The notes: a model not told the origin generated them from the sequence alone. A DNA stretch of 64,000 bases from Oscillospiraceae bacterium (GCA_017516785.1 JAFXAV010000075.1:62001-126000), one strand, 5' to 3'. Counted from the stretch's first letter, positions 51,701-59,968 are shown. A program made the numbers and translations.

Positions 51701-53711
51701 TGTCCGCGTCAAGGAGTACAACACCGTCTACGGTGTCCGTGATGACACCATGGCCTTCGGCGGTATGGCTTTCTCCGCCACCGATAATGCCGACAGCGCT
51801 GACTTCACCGTCTACAACCACCCCATTTCCGGCATTTCCCTGAAGGATGACGGCAACCTGTACGTCTCCGTTGCTACCAACTTCGCACACATCTCCGGTA
51901 AGGACAGTGTTGATGATGCTTCCAGCTACGGCTATGAGTTCGAAGAAAGCAACTACAATCCCAATTATAACTCCTATGTCGCTTCCATGTACGGCGGTAT
52001 GGGCAGCCAGGAAACCAACGACAACGACGAGTTCATGTGGGCTACCAACTTCGTGGAAAAGCTCTCCATGAGCGAGCTGGCCGGCACCCGCCACAGCTAC
52101 GAGGACGTCTCCGTTGCCGCTACCTGCCGCCACAATGCCTTCACCGAGAGCCGCTGCTCCGACTGCGGCCTGATCGAGGCTGACACCCGCGTTGAGGAAG
52201 AGGGCACTGCCCACGATCATCACTTTGTCTACTTCGAAGAGACCTACTACACCAAGGACGACAACGGTAACCCGAACACCGGCAACTGCTACGTCTGCAC
52301 CGAGTGTGGTTACGCAATCTCCGAGCCCACCAAGCCCGAGGAGAACGACCAGTACGGCAACTACGGCACCAGCTACGAAGAGCAGATGGAAATCTACGAA
52401 GCCGAGCTGGCTATCTACAACGCAGCTAAGGAAGCCGCAGGTCACACCTACGTGCCCACCGACGCTACCTGGGCTTCTGACAACTCCACCGTTACCTTCC
52501 GTAACCTGGAATGCTCCGCAATCTGCCCCGAGCGTGCAGCTACCCTGGACTGCCTGGTGGTCAATGACCAGTACAACGCTCCCATCTCTGTCCGTCTGAG
52601 CAGCTCCCGTACCGTCAATGCTTCCATCATCGAAACCATCGGTACCTGCCCCGAGGGTCTTGTCCAGGTTTGGGATGCTTCCGGCACCGTTACCGAGAAC
52701 AACAAGGATTACGCCTACACCCTCACCAGAACTGTGACTCTGGACAAGACCGAATGTAAGTTCGAGGGCGGCTTCTGCCCCGTCTGCGGCGACTGCACCG
52801 TCCACCGTATCTCCGGTGAGGACCGCATCACCACTTCCCGCGTCGCAGCTGAAGCCCTGAAGGAAACTCTGGGCGTTGAGAGCTTCAACACCATCATCGT
52901 TGCAAACGGCTGGAACTTCGCTGACGCTCTGACCGGCAGCTACCTTGCAACCGTCAAGAATGCTCCCATCCTGCTGCACGACGACAAGAACCTGGATGCC
53001 AACGTCGCTTACATCACCGGCAACCTGGCTGACAACGGCACCGTTTACATCCTGGGCGGCATCAACTCCGTCTCCGCTTCTCTGGAAGATGCTCTGGAAG
53101 ATCAGGACATCACCGTCAAGCGTCTGGCCGGCAATGACCGCTTCGAGACCAACCTGGCCATCCTGACCGAAGCCGGTGTTGATGACGAGGAAATCCTGGT
53201 CTGCACCGCTTACAACTTTGCTGACTCCCTGTCCGCTTCCGCAACCGGCCTGCCCATGCTGCTGGTTGACAAGACTCTGACCGAGAATCAGGTTAAGTTC
53301 CTGGCTGCCCTGGAAGGCAACGCCATCACCGTCATCGGCGGCGTTAACTCCGTTCCCGAGACCATCGAAACTGCTCTGGCCGAGTACAGCGACACCGTGA
53401 CCCGTATCGCAGGCGAAACCAGAGAAGAAACCTCCATCAAGGTTGCTGCCAAGTACTTCGATGATCCCACCTCCATCGTCCTGGCATACTCCAGAAACTA
53501 CCCCGACGGTCTGTGCGGCGGTCCTCTGGCCTATGCTCTGAAGGCTCCTCTGGTTCTGACCAATGCCGGTGCTGAGGCTGTTGCTGTCGAATATGCAGCT
53601 GAGCACGAAATCACCAGCGGTCTGATCCTGGGCGGTGTCAACTCCGTCTCCGATGCAACTGCAAAGAAGGTCTTCAACCTGACCGGCGAGGGCGTCATCC
53701 CCGCTCTGTAA
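48798..53711 (+). CDS. Giant exported CWB2 wall protein with split transglutaminase-like domain
   Basis: A 1637-residue protein. Signal peptide 1-29 (SMVMSFAPLTALAAN). A transglutaminase N-half (KYLVINNWLAQNVTFD near 202) is separated from the catalytic Cys (GNAVCLGYTKAFTYLVQ near 646), His (SDHFWNAVQIDGQWFYVD) and Asp by about 420 residues. This insert holds an EF-hand-like loop (DTNGDGVIDANDDNTD), a Tyr/Glu-rich helix, two near-identical Cys-rich repeats and an Ala/Glu-rich helix. A long beta-rich region (about 850-1330) and three C-terminal CWB2 repeats (about 1333-1637; HRISGEDRITTSRVAAEALK) follow. The start at 48798 follows AAAGGAAG. Codon bias is strong, suggesting an abundant surface protein. 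Confidence 0.87.
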   Translation: MKKIAMRLLSMLIVLSMVMSFAPLTALAANENPAPAAVNDSFDLSAIKGLNLLKTEGVDLDEDDPAIIAASKELDNMKVLGADGDPVPLTEEQKQQVLYLFQQYLDQWEDNADILGVQTPFFLAYNDNNDELGILGELLAMNNVPVDAVRAGYMSFDDLTGMITTFYYADQLGIKYYGSAVKNARDEILDLVEASGAKTDAQKYLVINNWLAQNVTFDMEFIMNADKDTNGDGVIDANDDNTDTMIAPNPQKRDHYDDVYNTMYNLYEKQIRDQFEGQIRTALEAEFKNRYYNEAIKQGYYQAVYAEVETQVEQSIYQQAYDAVYQDAYDQAYAEYMAENGPHTHEYTEEITTPATCEEAGVKTFTCACGHTYTEEIPATGHTDADENEICDTCEKNLHEHSYTEEITTPATCEEAGVKTFTCACEHTYTEEIPATGHADANEDGTCDNCNEPMPIVGDGEGEGQEGVNADGDEMTELEAAADAYAKEQAEAAADAAGNAAVEENADAIAEQADAVATDETNKFLEENADAIAADPVAFCETAFGADAAAQIAAGWDQFWADAQTNGVEVDPVNAPGVKMTVDQIVAQQMDTPQEDPMLQKPDGSYMTPNEAIPVFADQAAVGLTNGVFQYWQGSQFGALGYGNAVCLGYTKAFTYLVQCMKSDIYTTNGNIDNAANWKTAEELYYTNGELDVTKNYPVDTVRISFDSDVTMFGETQANFTSDHFWNAVQIDGQWFYVDPCYVDVYIEVMMRDRVETDGNVNHMYFLFSHDTAAELYDGNYSDIKSLYGTGTGMGTDLEASASPADSTAYEDSWISRIKSNPAFENGVAYYVYNSTDLISLMQDNNMNNPGSGNGSNPTEVDLNDFEVKLVSHALTNTDEPDIGDTDYTTYIEFNYFENEDDEESEARVRDAKGNMVKSEMLTALYEDHKAACEIYPSLAISSALYNGKLYFNLDTSLLYYDLETCEVVRVKEYNTVYGVRDDTMAFGGMAFSATDNADSADFTVYNHPISGISLKDDGNLYVSVATNFAHISGKDSVDDASSYGYEFEESNYNPNYNSYVASMYGGMGSQETNDNDEFMWATNFVEKLSMSELAGTRHSYEDVSVAATCRHNAFTESRCSDCGLIEADTRVEEEGTAHDHHFVYFEETYYTKDDNGNPNTGNCYVCTECGYAISEPTKPEENDQYGNYGTSYEEQMEIYEAELAIYNAAKEAAGHTYVPTDATWASDNSTVTFRNLECSAICPERAATLDCLVVNDQYNAPISVRLSSSRTVNASIIETIGTCPEGLVQVWDASGTVTENNKDYAYTLTRTVTLDKTECKFEGGFCPVCGDCTVHRISGEDRITTSRVAAEALKETLGVESFNTIIVANGWNFADALTGSYLATVKNAPILLHDDKNLDANVAYITGNLADNGTVYILGGINSVSASLEDALEDQDITVKRLAGNDRFETNLAILTEAGVDDEEILVCTAYNFADSLSASATGLPMLLVDKTLTENQVKFLAALEGNAITVIGGVNSVPETIETALAEYSDTVTRIAGETREETSIKVAAKYFDDPTSIVLAYSRNYPDGLCGGPLAYALKAPLVLTNAGAEAVAVEYAAEHEITSGLILGGVNSVSDATAKKVFNLTGEGVIPAL
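49842..50110 (+). repeat. Two 101-bp direct repeats encoding Cys-rich modules
   Basis: 49842-49942 and 50010-50110, with a 168-base period and about three mismatches (one changes ACGH to ACEH). They encode the EEITTPATCEEAGVKTFTCA modules within the wall protein. Confidence 0.85.
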
Positions 53712-53749
53712 TTGCTGAGTTTCGGTAACTGACACAGTAACAAACGCAA

Positions 53750-53785
53750 AAACCCCGGGAACCCAAAAGGTTCCCGGGGTTTGAA
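53750..53785 (+). terminator. Terminator of the giant wall protein
   Basis: AACCCCGGGAACC (53751-53763) pairs with GGTTCCCGGGGTT (53769-53781), followed by T-rich sequence. Confidence 0.88.
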
Positions 53786-53796
53786 TTTTCCCTGAA

Positions 53797-53833
53797 AAAA
53801 CTCCCGCGCCAATCTGGCGCGGGAGTTTTCCTT
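53797..53833. terminator. Terminator of the marR-degV operon
   Basis: AAAACTCCCGCGCC (53797-53810) pairs with GGCGCGGGAGTTTT (53816-53829); A and T runs on both sides make it bidirectional. Confidence 0.9.
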
Positions 53834-53834
53834 T

Positions 53835-54668
53835 TTACTTGCTGAAGAATGCAATGGCTACAGCGCCGGGACCTGCATGGACACCCACAACTGCGCTGAC
53901 AATGGTGGAATGGACCTCATGGCCTGCCCACAACTCACCGTTTTCTTCCATGTACTTACAGAGCAGATGGTCATCGGTGCCGGTATAGCCCAGCAGGAAC
54001 GGCTTGCTGAAATCAATACCCAACTTTTCTGCTTCCTTGTTCATCATGGCATTTGCCTGCTTATTGCCCCGGGCCTTGCCCACCATCTGGATGACGCCGT
54101 CTTCAATGGCGATGATGGGTTTGATACTCAGCAGACCGCCGGCAATTGCCACGGTCTTGGACACACGGCCGCCCTTCTGCAGATATTCCAGAGTATCCAC
54201 AACGCCCATCAGATGAACCTTATCCCGAACCCGCATCAGTTCCTGAGCAATGGCTTCCGCATTCATGCCCCGGTCTGCCAGCTGAAGGGCATACTCGACC
54301 ATGATGGCGCTGGACAGGGCAATGTGTCGGCTATCCACTACAAAGACCTTACCGGGGTAATCATCTGCGGCAATCTCAGCGCTCTGGAAGGTACCGGACA
54401 GGCCGGAGGAACAGGTGATGCACACTACCTCGCAGCCTTCCGCCACTGCCTTTTCATAAGCTTCACCAAAAGCAAAGGGGGTAGCCTGACTGGTGTGAGG
54501 CAGCTCTTTGCTTTCGCTCAGCTTTTTATAAAATTCCCCGGGGGTAATGGTAACACCGTCCACATACTCCGTTTCGCCGAAGTGAACGGTCAGGGGCACT
54601 ACGTCCACCTGCTCCTTCAGGGAAGGAATCAGATCCGCAGTAGAATCAACGATAATTCTTACTTTCAT
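53835..54668 (-). CDS. DegV family protein (fatty acid-binding)
   Basis: A 277-residue DegV-fold protein. It opens MKVRIIVDSTADLIPSLKEQ, with the DSTAD motif, and has SQATPFAFGEAYEKAV, CITCSSGLSGTFQSAEIAAD (the SSGLSGT motif) and VVDTLEYLQKGGRVSK. DegV proteins bind long-chain fatty acids and can act as fatty acid kinase FakB subunits. The start at 54668 follows GGAGTAACT. The gene lies 19 bases after marR in one operon. Confidence 0.9.
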   Translation of the reverse strand: MKVRIIVDSTADLIPSLKEQVDVVPLTVHFGETEYVDGVTITPGEFYKKLSESKELPHTSQATPFAFGEAYEKAVAEGCEVVCITCSSGLSGTFQSAEIAADDYPGKVFVVDSRHIALSSAIMVEYALQLADRGMNAEAIAQELMRVRDKVHLMGVVDTLEYLQKGGRVSKTVAIAGGLLSIKPIIAIEDGVIQMVGKARGNKQANAMMNKEAEKLGIDFSKPFLLGYTGTDDHLLCKYMEENGELWAGHEVHSTIVSAVVGVHAGPGAVAIAFFSK

Positions 54669-54687
54669 AGTTACTCCAAAAATTAAA

Positions 54688-55143
54688 TTACTCTTCTTCC
54701 AGGCCTTCGGCGCAGATGCTCTGCAGATTGCCGGCAATAAGGCCAAGGACAGAGTAGAAAACACTCCGCTGTTCATCAGACATACCCTCTCCTGCCTTCT
54801 CCACGGCCACTCTGGCCCGGTCCGCCACATGATGGGCGGCTTCTTCGCCCTGTTGGGTCAGCTTCAGCATGGCCCGGTAGCGGTTGCCGTTGTTGGTTTC
54901 CCGGACGACCATGTCTTCTTTTTCCAATTCTGCCACGGTACGGGAAATTGCCGCTTTGTCCTTGTCACAGATGGTGCGCAGCTGGCTGGAAGTAATGCCC
55001 TCGGGATAACGGCTCATAGCCAGCAAACACTGGGCATGGGGACCCTTCAGACCGTACTTTTCCATTTCCACCCGCTCAATCTTCTGAATACAGCGGTTAA
55101 TACAGAAAACAGCAGAAGAAAACTGCTCAAATCGGCTGATCAT
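54688..55143 (-). CDS. MarR family transcriptional regulator
   Basis: A 151-residue winged-helix regulator: GLKGPHAQCLLAMSRYPEGI, then DKAAISRTVAELEKEDMVVR as the recognition helix and NRYRAMLKLTQQGEEAAHHV as the wing. It probably represses itself and degV; two palindromic sites sit over its promoter. The ligand is unknown, but linkage to a fatty-acid-binding DegV protein suggests a lipid signal (inference). Confidence 0.92.
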   Translation of the reverse strand: MISRFEQFSSAVFCINRCIQKIERVEMEKYGLKGPHAQCLLAMSRYPEGITSSQLRTICDKDKAAISRTVAELEKEDMVVRETNNGNRYRAMLKLTQQGEEAAHHVADRARVAVEKAGEGMSDEQRSVFYSVLGLIAGNLQSICAEGLEEE

Positions 55144-55164
55144 AATATCCCTCCGGATTCATAT

Positions 55165-55216
55165 TGTTGACTTATCAACATGCAGAGTATAGCATAAGTA
55201 TGTTGATTTGTCAACT
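55165..55216. promoter_or_regulatory. Two MarR-type operators
   Basis: TGTTGACTTATCAACA (55165-55180) is a perfect interrupted palindrome. TGTTGATTTGTCAACT (55201-55216) is a close second copy 36 bases away. One covers the -35 and the other the transcript start of the marR promoter. Confidence 0.8.
55186..55214 (-). promoter_or_regulatory. Promoter for marR-degV
   Basis: Minus strand: TTGACA at 55214-55209, 17-base spacer, TATACT at 55191-55186. Confidence 0.82.
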
Positions 55217-55305
55217 GATGTTGACGTTTTTTCTTCCAAAATGTTTCGGTTCTGTAAATTAATGGATTTCCCCAAGGATATTTACCGTCTTTTTGTACTA
55301 TCCCG

Positions 55306-55334
55306 TTGTCATTCTATAAAAACAGTGCTATAAT
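55306..55334 (+). promoter_or_regulatory. Promoter for trkA-trkH
   Basis: TTGTCA at 55306-55311, 17-base spacer, TATAAT at 55329-55334. Confidence 0.75.
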
Positions 55335-55377
55335 AACGTTAATTTACGTTTGGTAAACTTCTTCCAAGGAGGTTTTT

Positions 55378-56736
55378 ATGAATATCATCATTGCCGGTCA
55401 CGGTCGGTTCGGCGCAACCCTGACCCGTCTGCTCTCCGCCGAGGGCCATGACCTGACCATCATCGATTGTGACTCCCAGCTGCTGGAGGCCACTCAGGAA
55501 CAGTTTGATGTCATTGCTGTCCACGGCAACTGCGCCGCCATGGATACCCTGCTGCATGCAGGTGTCAAGGATGCAGACCTGCTCATCGCCGTTACCAATG
55601 CCGACGAAGTAAACCTGCTCTGCTGCACCACCGCCCATGGCCTGAATCCCAAGCTGCACACCATCGCCCGGATCCGAAATCCCGAATACACCCAGCAGAT
55701 GTTCACATTGCAGCACATCTTCGGCCTTTCCATGGCCATCAATCCCGAAAAGCAGGTCGCCACCGAGATTAAGCATCTGCTGGAATATCCCGGCTTCCTG
55801 AAGCGGGACAGCTTTGCCAAGGGCCGCACTGAAATTGTGGAACTCCGGGTTGACAGCAGCAGCAAGCTGAAAGACATTGCCCTGTTCGACCTGAACCCCA
55901 TCGTCAAATGCCGTGTTCTGGTCTGCGCCGTCATCCGGGGAGGTCAGGCCATTGCCCCCAAGGGTAATTTCATCCTCCGGGAAGGCGACCGGATCTTTGT
56001 CACCGCCCCCACCCAGAACCTGACCACCCTGCTTCGGAACTTGGGGATCATCACCCGCCGGGTCCGCCGGGTTGTCCTCTGCGGCGGCGGCCGTGTCAGT
56101 TTTTATCTGGCCTCCATGCTTGAAAAAGCCGGAATCTCTGTCCTGCTGGTGGAACAGGATCCTGACCGCTGCCAGGAGCTGGCAGCCCAACTGCCCAATA
56201 CTGTCATTATCCACGGCGACAGCTCTGACCAGACTCTGCTGGACAGCGAAGGCCTCGCCGATGCCGATGCCATGGTCAGCCTGACCGGTCAGGATGAACA
56301 GAATATGATCATGTCCCTCTACGGTCAGAGCCGGGGTATCCCCCAGGTCATTACGAAGCTGAACCGGGTGGAAAACCGCAGAATTATCGACGCTCTGGGT
56401 CTTGGCAGTGTAGTCTGCCCCAAGGAACTGAGCTGCAACACCATCGCCCGCTATGTCCGGGCCATGGACAATCAGAGCGGCGCAGCCGTTTCCGTCCACG
56501 CCATCGCCGATGGTCAGGCGGAAGCCGTCGAATTCCAGGCAGACAGCCGCACCAGGAACTGCGGCATACCCCTGAAGGAGATCAAGCTGAAGTCCGACGT
56601 ACTTCTGGTCAGCATCACCCAGGGTTCCCAAACGGAAATCCCCAGCGGTGATTCCCGGTTCTATCCCGGCGACACCGTCGTGGTGGTCACCAGCGACCGG
56701 GGCTCCATCCGCCAGCTCAACGATATCTTCGCATAA
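55378..56736 (+). CDS. trkA: Trk potassium uptake NAD-binding subunit TrkA
   Basis: A 452-residue peripheral protein with two RCK modules. The first Rossmann motif is at the N-terminus (IIIAGHGRFGATLTRLLSAE) and the second near residue 235 (VVLCGGGRVSFYLASMLEKA). Each is followed by a TrkA-C domain (about 140-225 and 370-450). It gates the TrkH channel in response to NAD(H) or nucleotides. AAGGAGG precedes the ATG. trkH begins 11 bases later, so the two form an operon. Confidence 0.95.
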   Translation: MNIIIAGHGRFGATLTRLLSAEGHDLTIIDCDSQLLEATQEQFDVIAVHGNCAAMDTLLHAGVKDADLLIAVTNADEVNLLCCTTAHGLNPKLHTIARIRNPEYTQQMFTLQHIFGLSMAINPEKQVATEIKHLLEYPGFLKRDSFAKGRTEIVELRVDSSSKLKDIALFDLNPIVKCRVLVCAVIRGGQAIAPKGNFILREGDRIFVTAPTQNLTTLLRNLGIITRRVRRVVLCGGGRVSFYLASMLEKAGISVLLVEQDPDRCQELAAQLPNTVIIHGDSSDQTLLDSEGLADADAMVSLTGQDEQNMIMSLYGQSRGIPQVITKLNRVENRRIIDALGLGSVVCPKELSCNTIARYVRAMDNQSGAAVSVHAIADGQAEAVEFQADSRTRNCGIPLKEIKLKSDVLLVSITQGSQTEIPSGDSRFYPGDTVVVVTSDRGSIRQLNDIFA

Positions 56737-56747
56737 GGGAAACGTCT

Positions 56748-58196
56748 ATGAATTATAAAATGATGGGGCGTTTTATCGCCCAGATCCTGTTTGTGGAGGG
56801 ATTCTTCATGATTCCCGCCCTGCTGATCAGCCTGTTTTGCGGCGATACCATGGCCGTCCGGGGCTTCGTCTGGACCCTTGTCCTGATTGCGGTCATCTCC
56901 GTTGGTCTTTGGCTTCTGTGCAAGGGCGCGCCCAGCGCTTTTTACGCCAAAGAGGGCCTGGTCTGTGTTGCTGCCAGCTGGATCGTCCTCAGTCTGATCG
57001 GCTGTCTGCCCTTCTATATTTCCCGGGAAATCCCCAGCTTTGTGGATGCTTTCTTTGAAATCGTCTCTGGCTTTACCACCACCGGCTCCTCGATTCTGCC
57101 CAATGTGGAAGCTTTGACCAAAGGCATCCTTTACTGGCGCAGCTTCAGCCACTGGTTGGGCGGCATGGGTGTTCTGGTATTCCTGCTGGCCTTCACCGGC
57201 GGCAAGGGTCAGGGTTTTACCATGCATCTGCTGCGGGCAGAAAGCCCCGGCCCCGATGTGGGTAAGCTGGTACCCAAAATGAGAAAGACAGCTTCCATTC
57301 TCTATCTCATCTATGTGGTGATGACCATCCTCAACATCATCTTCCTGCTCATTGGCGGTATGTCCCTGTTTGAAGCCGTCTGCACCGCCTTCGGCACTGC
57401 CGGCACCGGCGGCTTCGGCATCAAGAACGACTCCATTGCCAGCTGCTCCCCCTACCTGCAGAATGTGACCACCATTTTCATGGTCCTCTTCGGCATCAAC
57501 TTCAGCTGCTACTATCTGCTTCTGCTGCGGCAGTTTAAGAGTGTCTTCAAAGACGAGGAGCTGCGGATGTATTTGGGTCTTGTACTCGGCAGCATCCTGC
57601 TGATTACCCTGAATCTGAGAGGCTTCTACCCCACTCTGGGGGAGACCGTCCGGCACGCAGCCTTCCAGGTCTCCACCATTATCACCACCACAGGTTTTGC
57701 CACCACGGATTTTGACCAGTGGCCTGCCTTCTCCAAATCCATTCTGGTGCTGCTGATGATGATCGGCGCCTGTGCCGGTTCCACCGGCGGCGGCTTCAAG
57801 TGCGCCAGACTGCTTTTGGTCCTGAAGAATATGGTTCGCAACATCCGCCAGATTGTCAGTCCCCGGCAGGTGAAGCTGGTCCGGAACAACGGCAGTGTGG
57901 TCAATGAAAAGATCCTGGACAACGCCAATGCGTACCTTGCTGCCTATGTGATCATTATCTTCCTGAGTTTCCTTGTAATCTCTTTGGACAATTTCTCTGT
58001 AGGCACCAATTTCACCGCGGTTCTTGCCTGTTTCAACAACATCGGCCCCGGTTTGGAGGCTGTTGGCCCCACCTGCAATTTCAGCGGCTTCAGTGTCCTT
58101 TCCAAGCTGGTGCTGGCCTTTGACATGCTGGCAGGCCGTCTGGAAATTTTCCCCATGCTGGTGCTCTGTTCCCCCAGTACCTGGAAAAGAAAATAA
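56748..58196 (+). CDS. trkH: Trk potassium uptake membrane subunit TrkH
   Basis: A 482-residue membrane protein with about ten segments. The four selectivity-filter loops are visible as SGFTTTGSSI, GTAGTGGFGI, STIITTTGFATTD and NNIGPGLEAVGP, and the intramembrane loop GACAGSTGGGFKCARL is present. It imports potassium with TrkA. The start follows GGGAAACG with little spacing, which is weak, but coupling to trkA explains it. Confidence 0.94.
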   Translation: MNYKMMGRFIAQILFVEGFFMIPALLISLFCGDTMAVRGFVWTLVLIAVISVGLWLLCKGAPSAFYAKEGLVCVAASWIVLSLIGCLPFYISREIPSFVDAFFEIVSGFTTTGSSILPNVEALTKGILYWRSFSHWLGGMGVLVFLLAFTGGKGQGFTMHLLRAESPGPDVGKLVPKMRKTASILYLIYVVMTILNIIFLLIGGMSLFEAVCTAFGTAGTGGFGIKNDSIASCSPYLQNVTTIFMVLFGINFSCYYLLLLRQFKSVFKDEELRMYLGLVLGSILLITLNLRGFYPTLGETVRHAAFQVSTIITTTGFATTDFDQWPAFSKSILVLLMMIGACAGSTGGGFKCARLLLVLKNMVRNIRQIVSPRQVKLVRNNGSVVNEKILDNANAYLAAYVIIIFLSFLVISLDNFSVGTNFTAVLACFNNIGPGLEAVGPTCNFSGFSVLSKLVLAFDMLAGRLEIFPMLVLCSPSTWKRK

Positions 58197-58212
58197 AACC
58201 TTCTACAAATGC

Positions 58213-58248
58213 AAAACGGACGTACCGAAATTGGTACGTCCGTTTTTT
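58213..58248. terminator. Bidirectional terminator between trkH and yqeB
   Basis: AAAACGGACGTACC (58213-58226) pairs with GGTACGTCCGTTTT (58233-58246), with T/A-rich ends. Confidence 0.92.
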
Positions 58249-58256
58249 ACTTTCAA

Positions 58257-59063
58257 TTACTTTAGCACTGCGGCGCAGACCTGCTCCAGAACAGAGCCTG
58301 CGATGCATCTTGCCTTGTCGGAAATCAGCCAGCAGTTTTCCAGTTCTTCCTTCCGGGGATCGATATCTGCGATCTTGAATCCCTTGGTGACGGGATAGCC
58401 ATCCCGGATCAGGCCCCGGATGATGCCGGTGATGGTGGCATAAACGGGGACATGGCCCTCTGTAGACTCGATGTAGGCAATTTCCGTGCCAGCTTCCACA
58501 ATATCGCCGATGGCATGGACATTCCGCAGAACACCCTCAGCAGGAGAATGCATGACACGCTCCTTGCCATAGCCGCCGATGATACCGGGGATACCGGTAT
58601 TGGCCTTGGCCATACCTTCCTTGATGACACGGCCCAGCTTGTGGCCGCGGCTGGTTTCGATAACAGTGTCCACATCCACACCGGCGGTAAATCCGGGGCC
58701 CAGTGCGATGGTAGCAGGGGCCATGTCGCGGGTGGTACCAAGATTGACCTTGGCGATAATGGCGTCCACCAGTACGGCGGGCTTCACGGTTTCCAGACAC
58801 TTGCCCTCGGGGTCAACCAGCATGGGAACCTTGCCCTCTGCCCAGACTTTTTCCATTTCACTGACATCCTTGATCAGCACGGCAGTCAAGCCCTCGACCG
58901 TTGCGGTGCCTTCATAGACAGCTTCACAGAGGGAAACCTGACGGCGGATGGCCGCAGGATTGGGAATTTCCAGCACCAGGACGTTGAATCCTGCTGCCCA
59001 CAGACGGTGGATGGTGCCGGTGGCCAGGTCACCGCCGCCGCGGACTACGATGGTCTTGTTCAT
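58257..59063 (-). CDS. yqeB: Selenium-dependent molybdenum cofactor maturation protein YqeB
   Basis: A 268-residue protein of the EF2563 family. It opens MNKTIVVRGGGDLATGTIHR, with VDAIIAKVNLGTTRDMAPAT and ALGPGFTAGVDVDTVIETSR. The YqeB/EF2563 family is tied to selenium-dependent molybdenum hydroxylases and is thought to insert selenium or sulfur in the Mo centre. It lies downstream of yqeC with a 10-base gap and serves the xdh product encoded 22 kb away. Confidence 0.9.
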   Translation of the reverse strand: MNKTIVVRGGGDLATGTIHRLWAAGFNVLVLEIPNPAAIRRQVSLCEAVYEGTATVEGLTAVLIKDVSEMEKVWAEGKVPMLVDPEGKCLETVKPAVLVDAIIAKVNLGTTRDMAPATIALGPGFTAGVDVDTVIETSRGHKLGRVIKEGMAKANTGIPGIIGGYGKERVMHSPAEGVLRNVHAIGDIVEAGTEIAYIESTEGHVPVYATITGIIRGLIRDGYPVTKGFKIADIDPRKEELENCWLISDKARCIAGSVLEQVCAAVLK

Positions 59064-59073
59064 AATCTATACC

Positions 59074-59844
59074 TCAATTCTCCCGCCTGACTCCCGCCAT
59101 GGCGTTGTATTTTACCCGTTCATCGGGGTCAAAGGCGGTCATCACCACCTGGGGAACCCCTAAAAGCGCCAGCCTTGCAGCGATCTCATTGCCGATACGG
59201 CGGCGTTTGCCGTCATCGCACTGATTCAGCACCACGCAGTATTTACGGTCTCCCACGTCCTTCATGGCGCCCATGGGCGAGGACAGGATTTCAGCAGCAT
59301 CCGCTTCCGTCAGCAGATGGTCTTCCTCCACACCCAACAGCTCCATAGCCTGTTCCAGCCGGAAACAGCAGTTTTTCAAAGGCTTTCCGATGGCGCTGAG
59401 ACCGAACACACCGATCACAAGATCGCTCTCCGGCAGCAGCACCGGTTCGCCGTCTTTGGGGACCTTTGTAGGAAAATGCTTGGCGCCGTCGGATTCAATG
59501 AAGGCAACATCAGCCTTGGGGAGCAGTTCCCGAAGCATCGCCTCATCGGGCTTTTTCAGCTTGCCCTTGCCGGGCATGGGCGTTCCGATGACGGCAATTT
59601 TCTTTTCCTCCCAGAGTTTCTCAGCTTCCTCGCTGGTTCGGGCATAATAATCGGGATGGGGTTCAAAAATATTGGTAGTAGTGGTAACAAGGACTTTTTT
59701 TCCCTCTTTGGCGCAGGTGGATGCCATGAAATACATCAGCGTACTTTTTCCTCCGCCGCCCACAATGGAGACAATCTGCTTCGCCGCGCCGAAGAAGCCG
59801 AAGGCCTGCTTCAGAGCCCAGGGCGTCGCCGCAAAGATCCTCAT
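59074..59844 (-). CDS. yqeC: Selenium cofactor biosynthesis protein YqeC
   Basis: A 256-residue P-loop protein. SIVGGGGKSTLMYFMASTCA near residue 25 is the nucleotide-binding motif, and VAFIESDGAKHFPTKVPKDG a conserved central motif. YqeC is known from selenium-dependent hydroxylase operons and may act on a cytosine-dinucleotide or Mo-cofactor intermediate. The start at 59844 (MRIFAATPWAL) is preferred over the much longer upstream frame because GGAGGTGG lies just before it. Confidence 0.88.
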   Translation of the reverse strand: MRIFAATPWALKQAFGFFGAAKQIVSIVGGGGKSTLMYFMASTCAKEGKKVLVTTTTNIFEPHPDYYARTSEEAEKLWEEKKIAVIGTPMPGKGKLKKPDEAMLRELLPKADVAFIESDGAKHFPTKVPKDGEPVLLPESDLVIGVFGLSAIGKPLKNCCFRLEQAMELLGVEEDHLLTEADAAEILSSPMGAMKDVGDRKYCVVLNQCDDGKRRRIGNEIAARLALLGVPQVVMTAFDPDERVKYNAMAGVRREN

Positions 59845-59893
59845 AAATCCACCTCCATTGCATTTTCCAATATTTTCATTACTATCATACATA

Positions 59894-59902
59894 ATTATAC
59901 CA
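59894..59902 (-). promoter_or_regulatory. Extended -10 promoter for yqeC-yqeB
   Basis: Minus strand: TGGTATAAT, with TATAAT at 59899-59894 and the TG extension. No good -35 is present. Confidence 0.5.
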
Positions 59903-59968
59903 GAAATTTCAACCACAGATTCGGTCCAAGCGCTTCCGTTTCTTGGTAATTCCGCCACTGCTTTTGTG

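Noticed and set aside
48795..53735. 1646-codon open frame antisense to the giant wall protein
   Set aside because: It arises from the codon bias of the sense gene (few stops in the complement), has no ribosome site and no recognisable domain.
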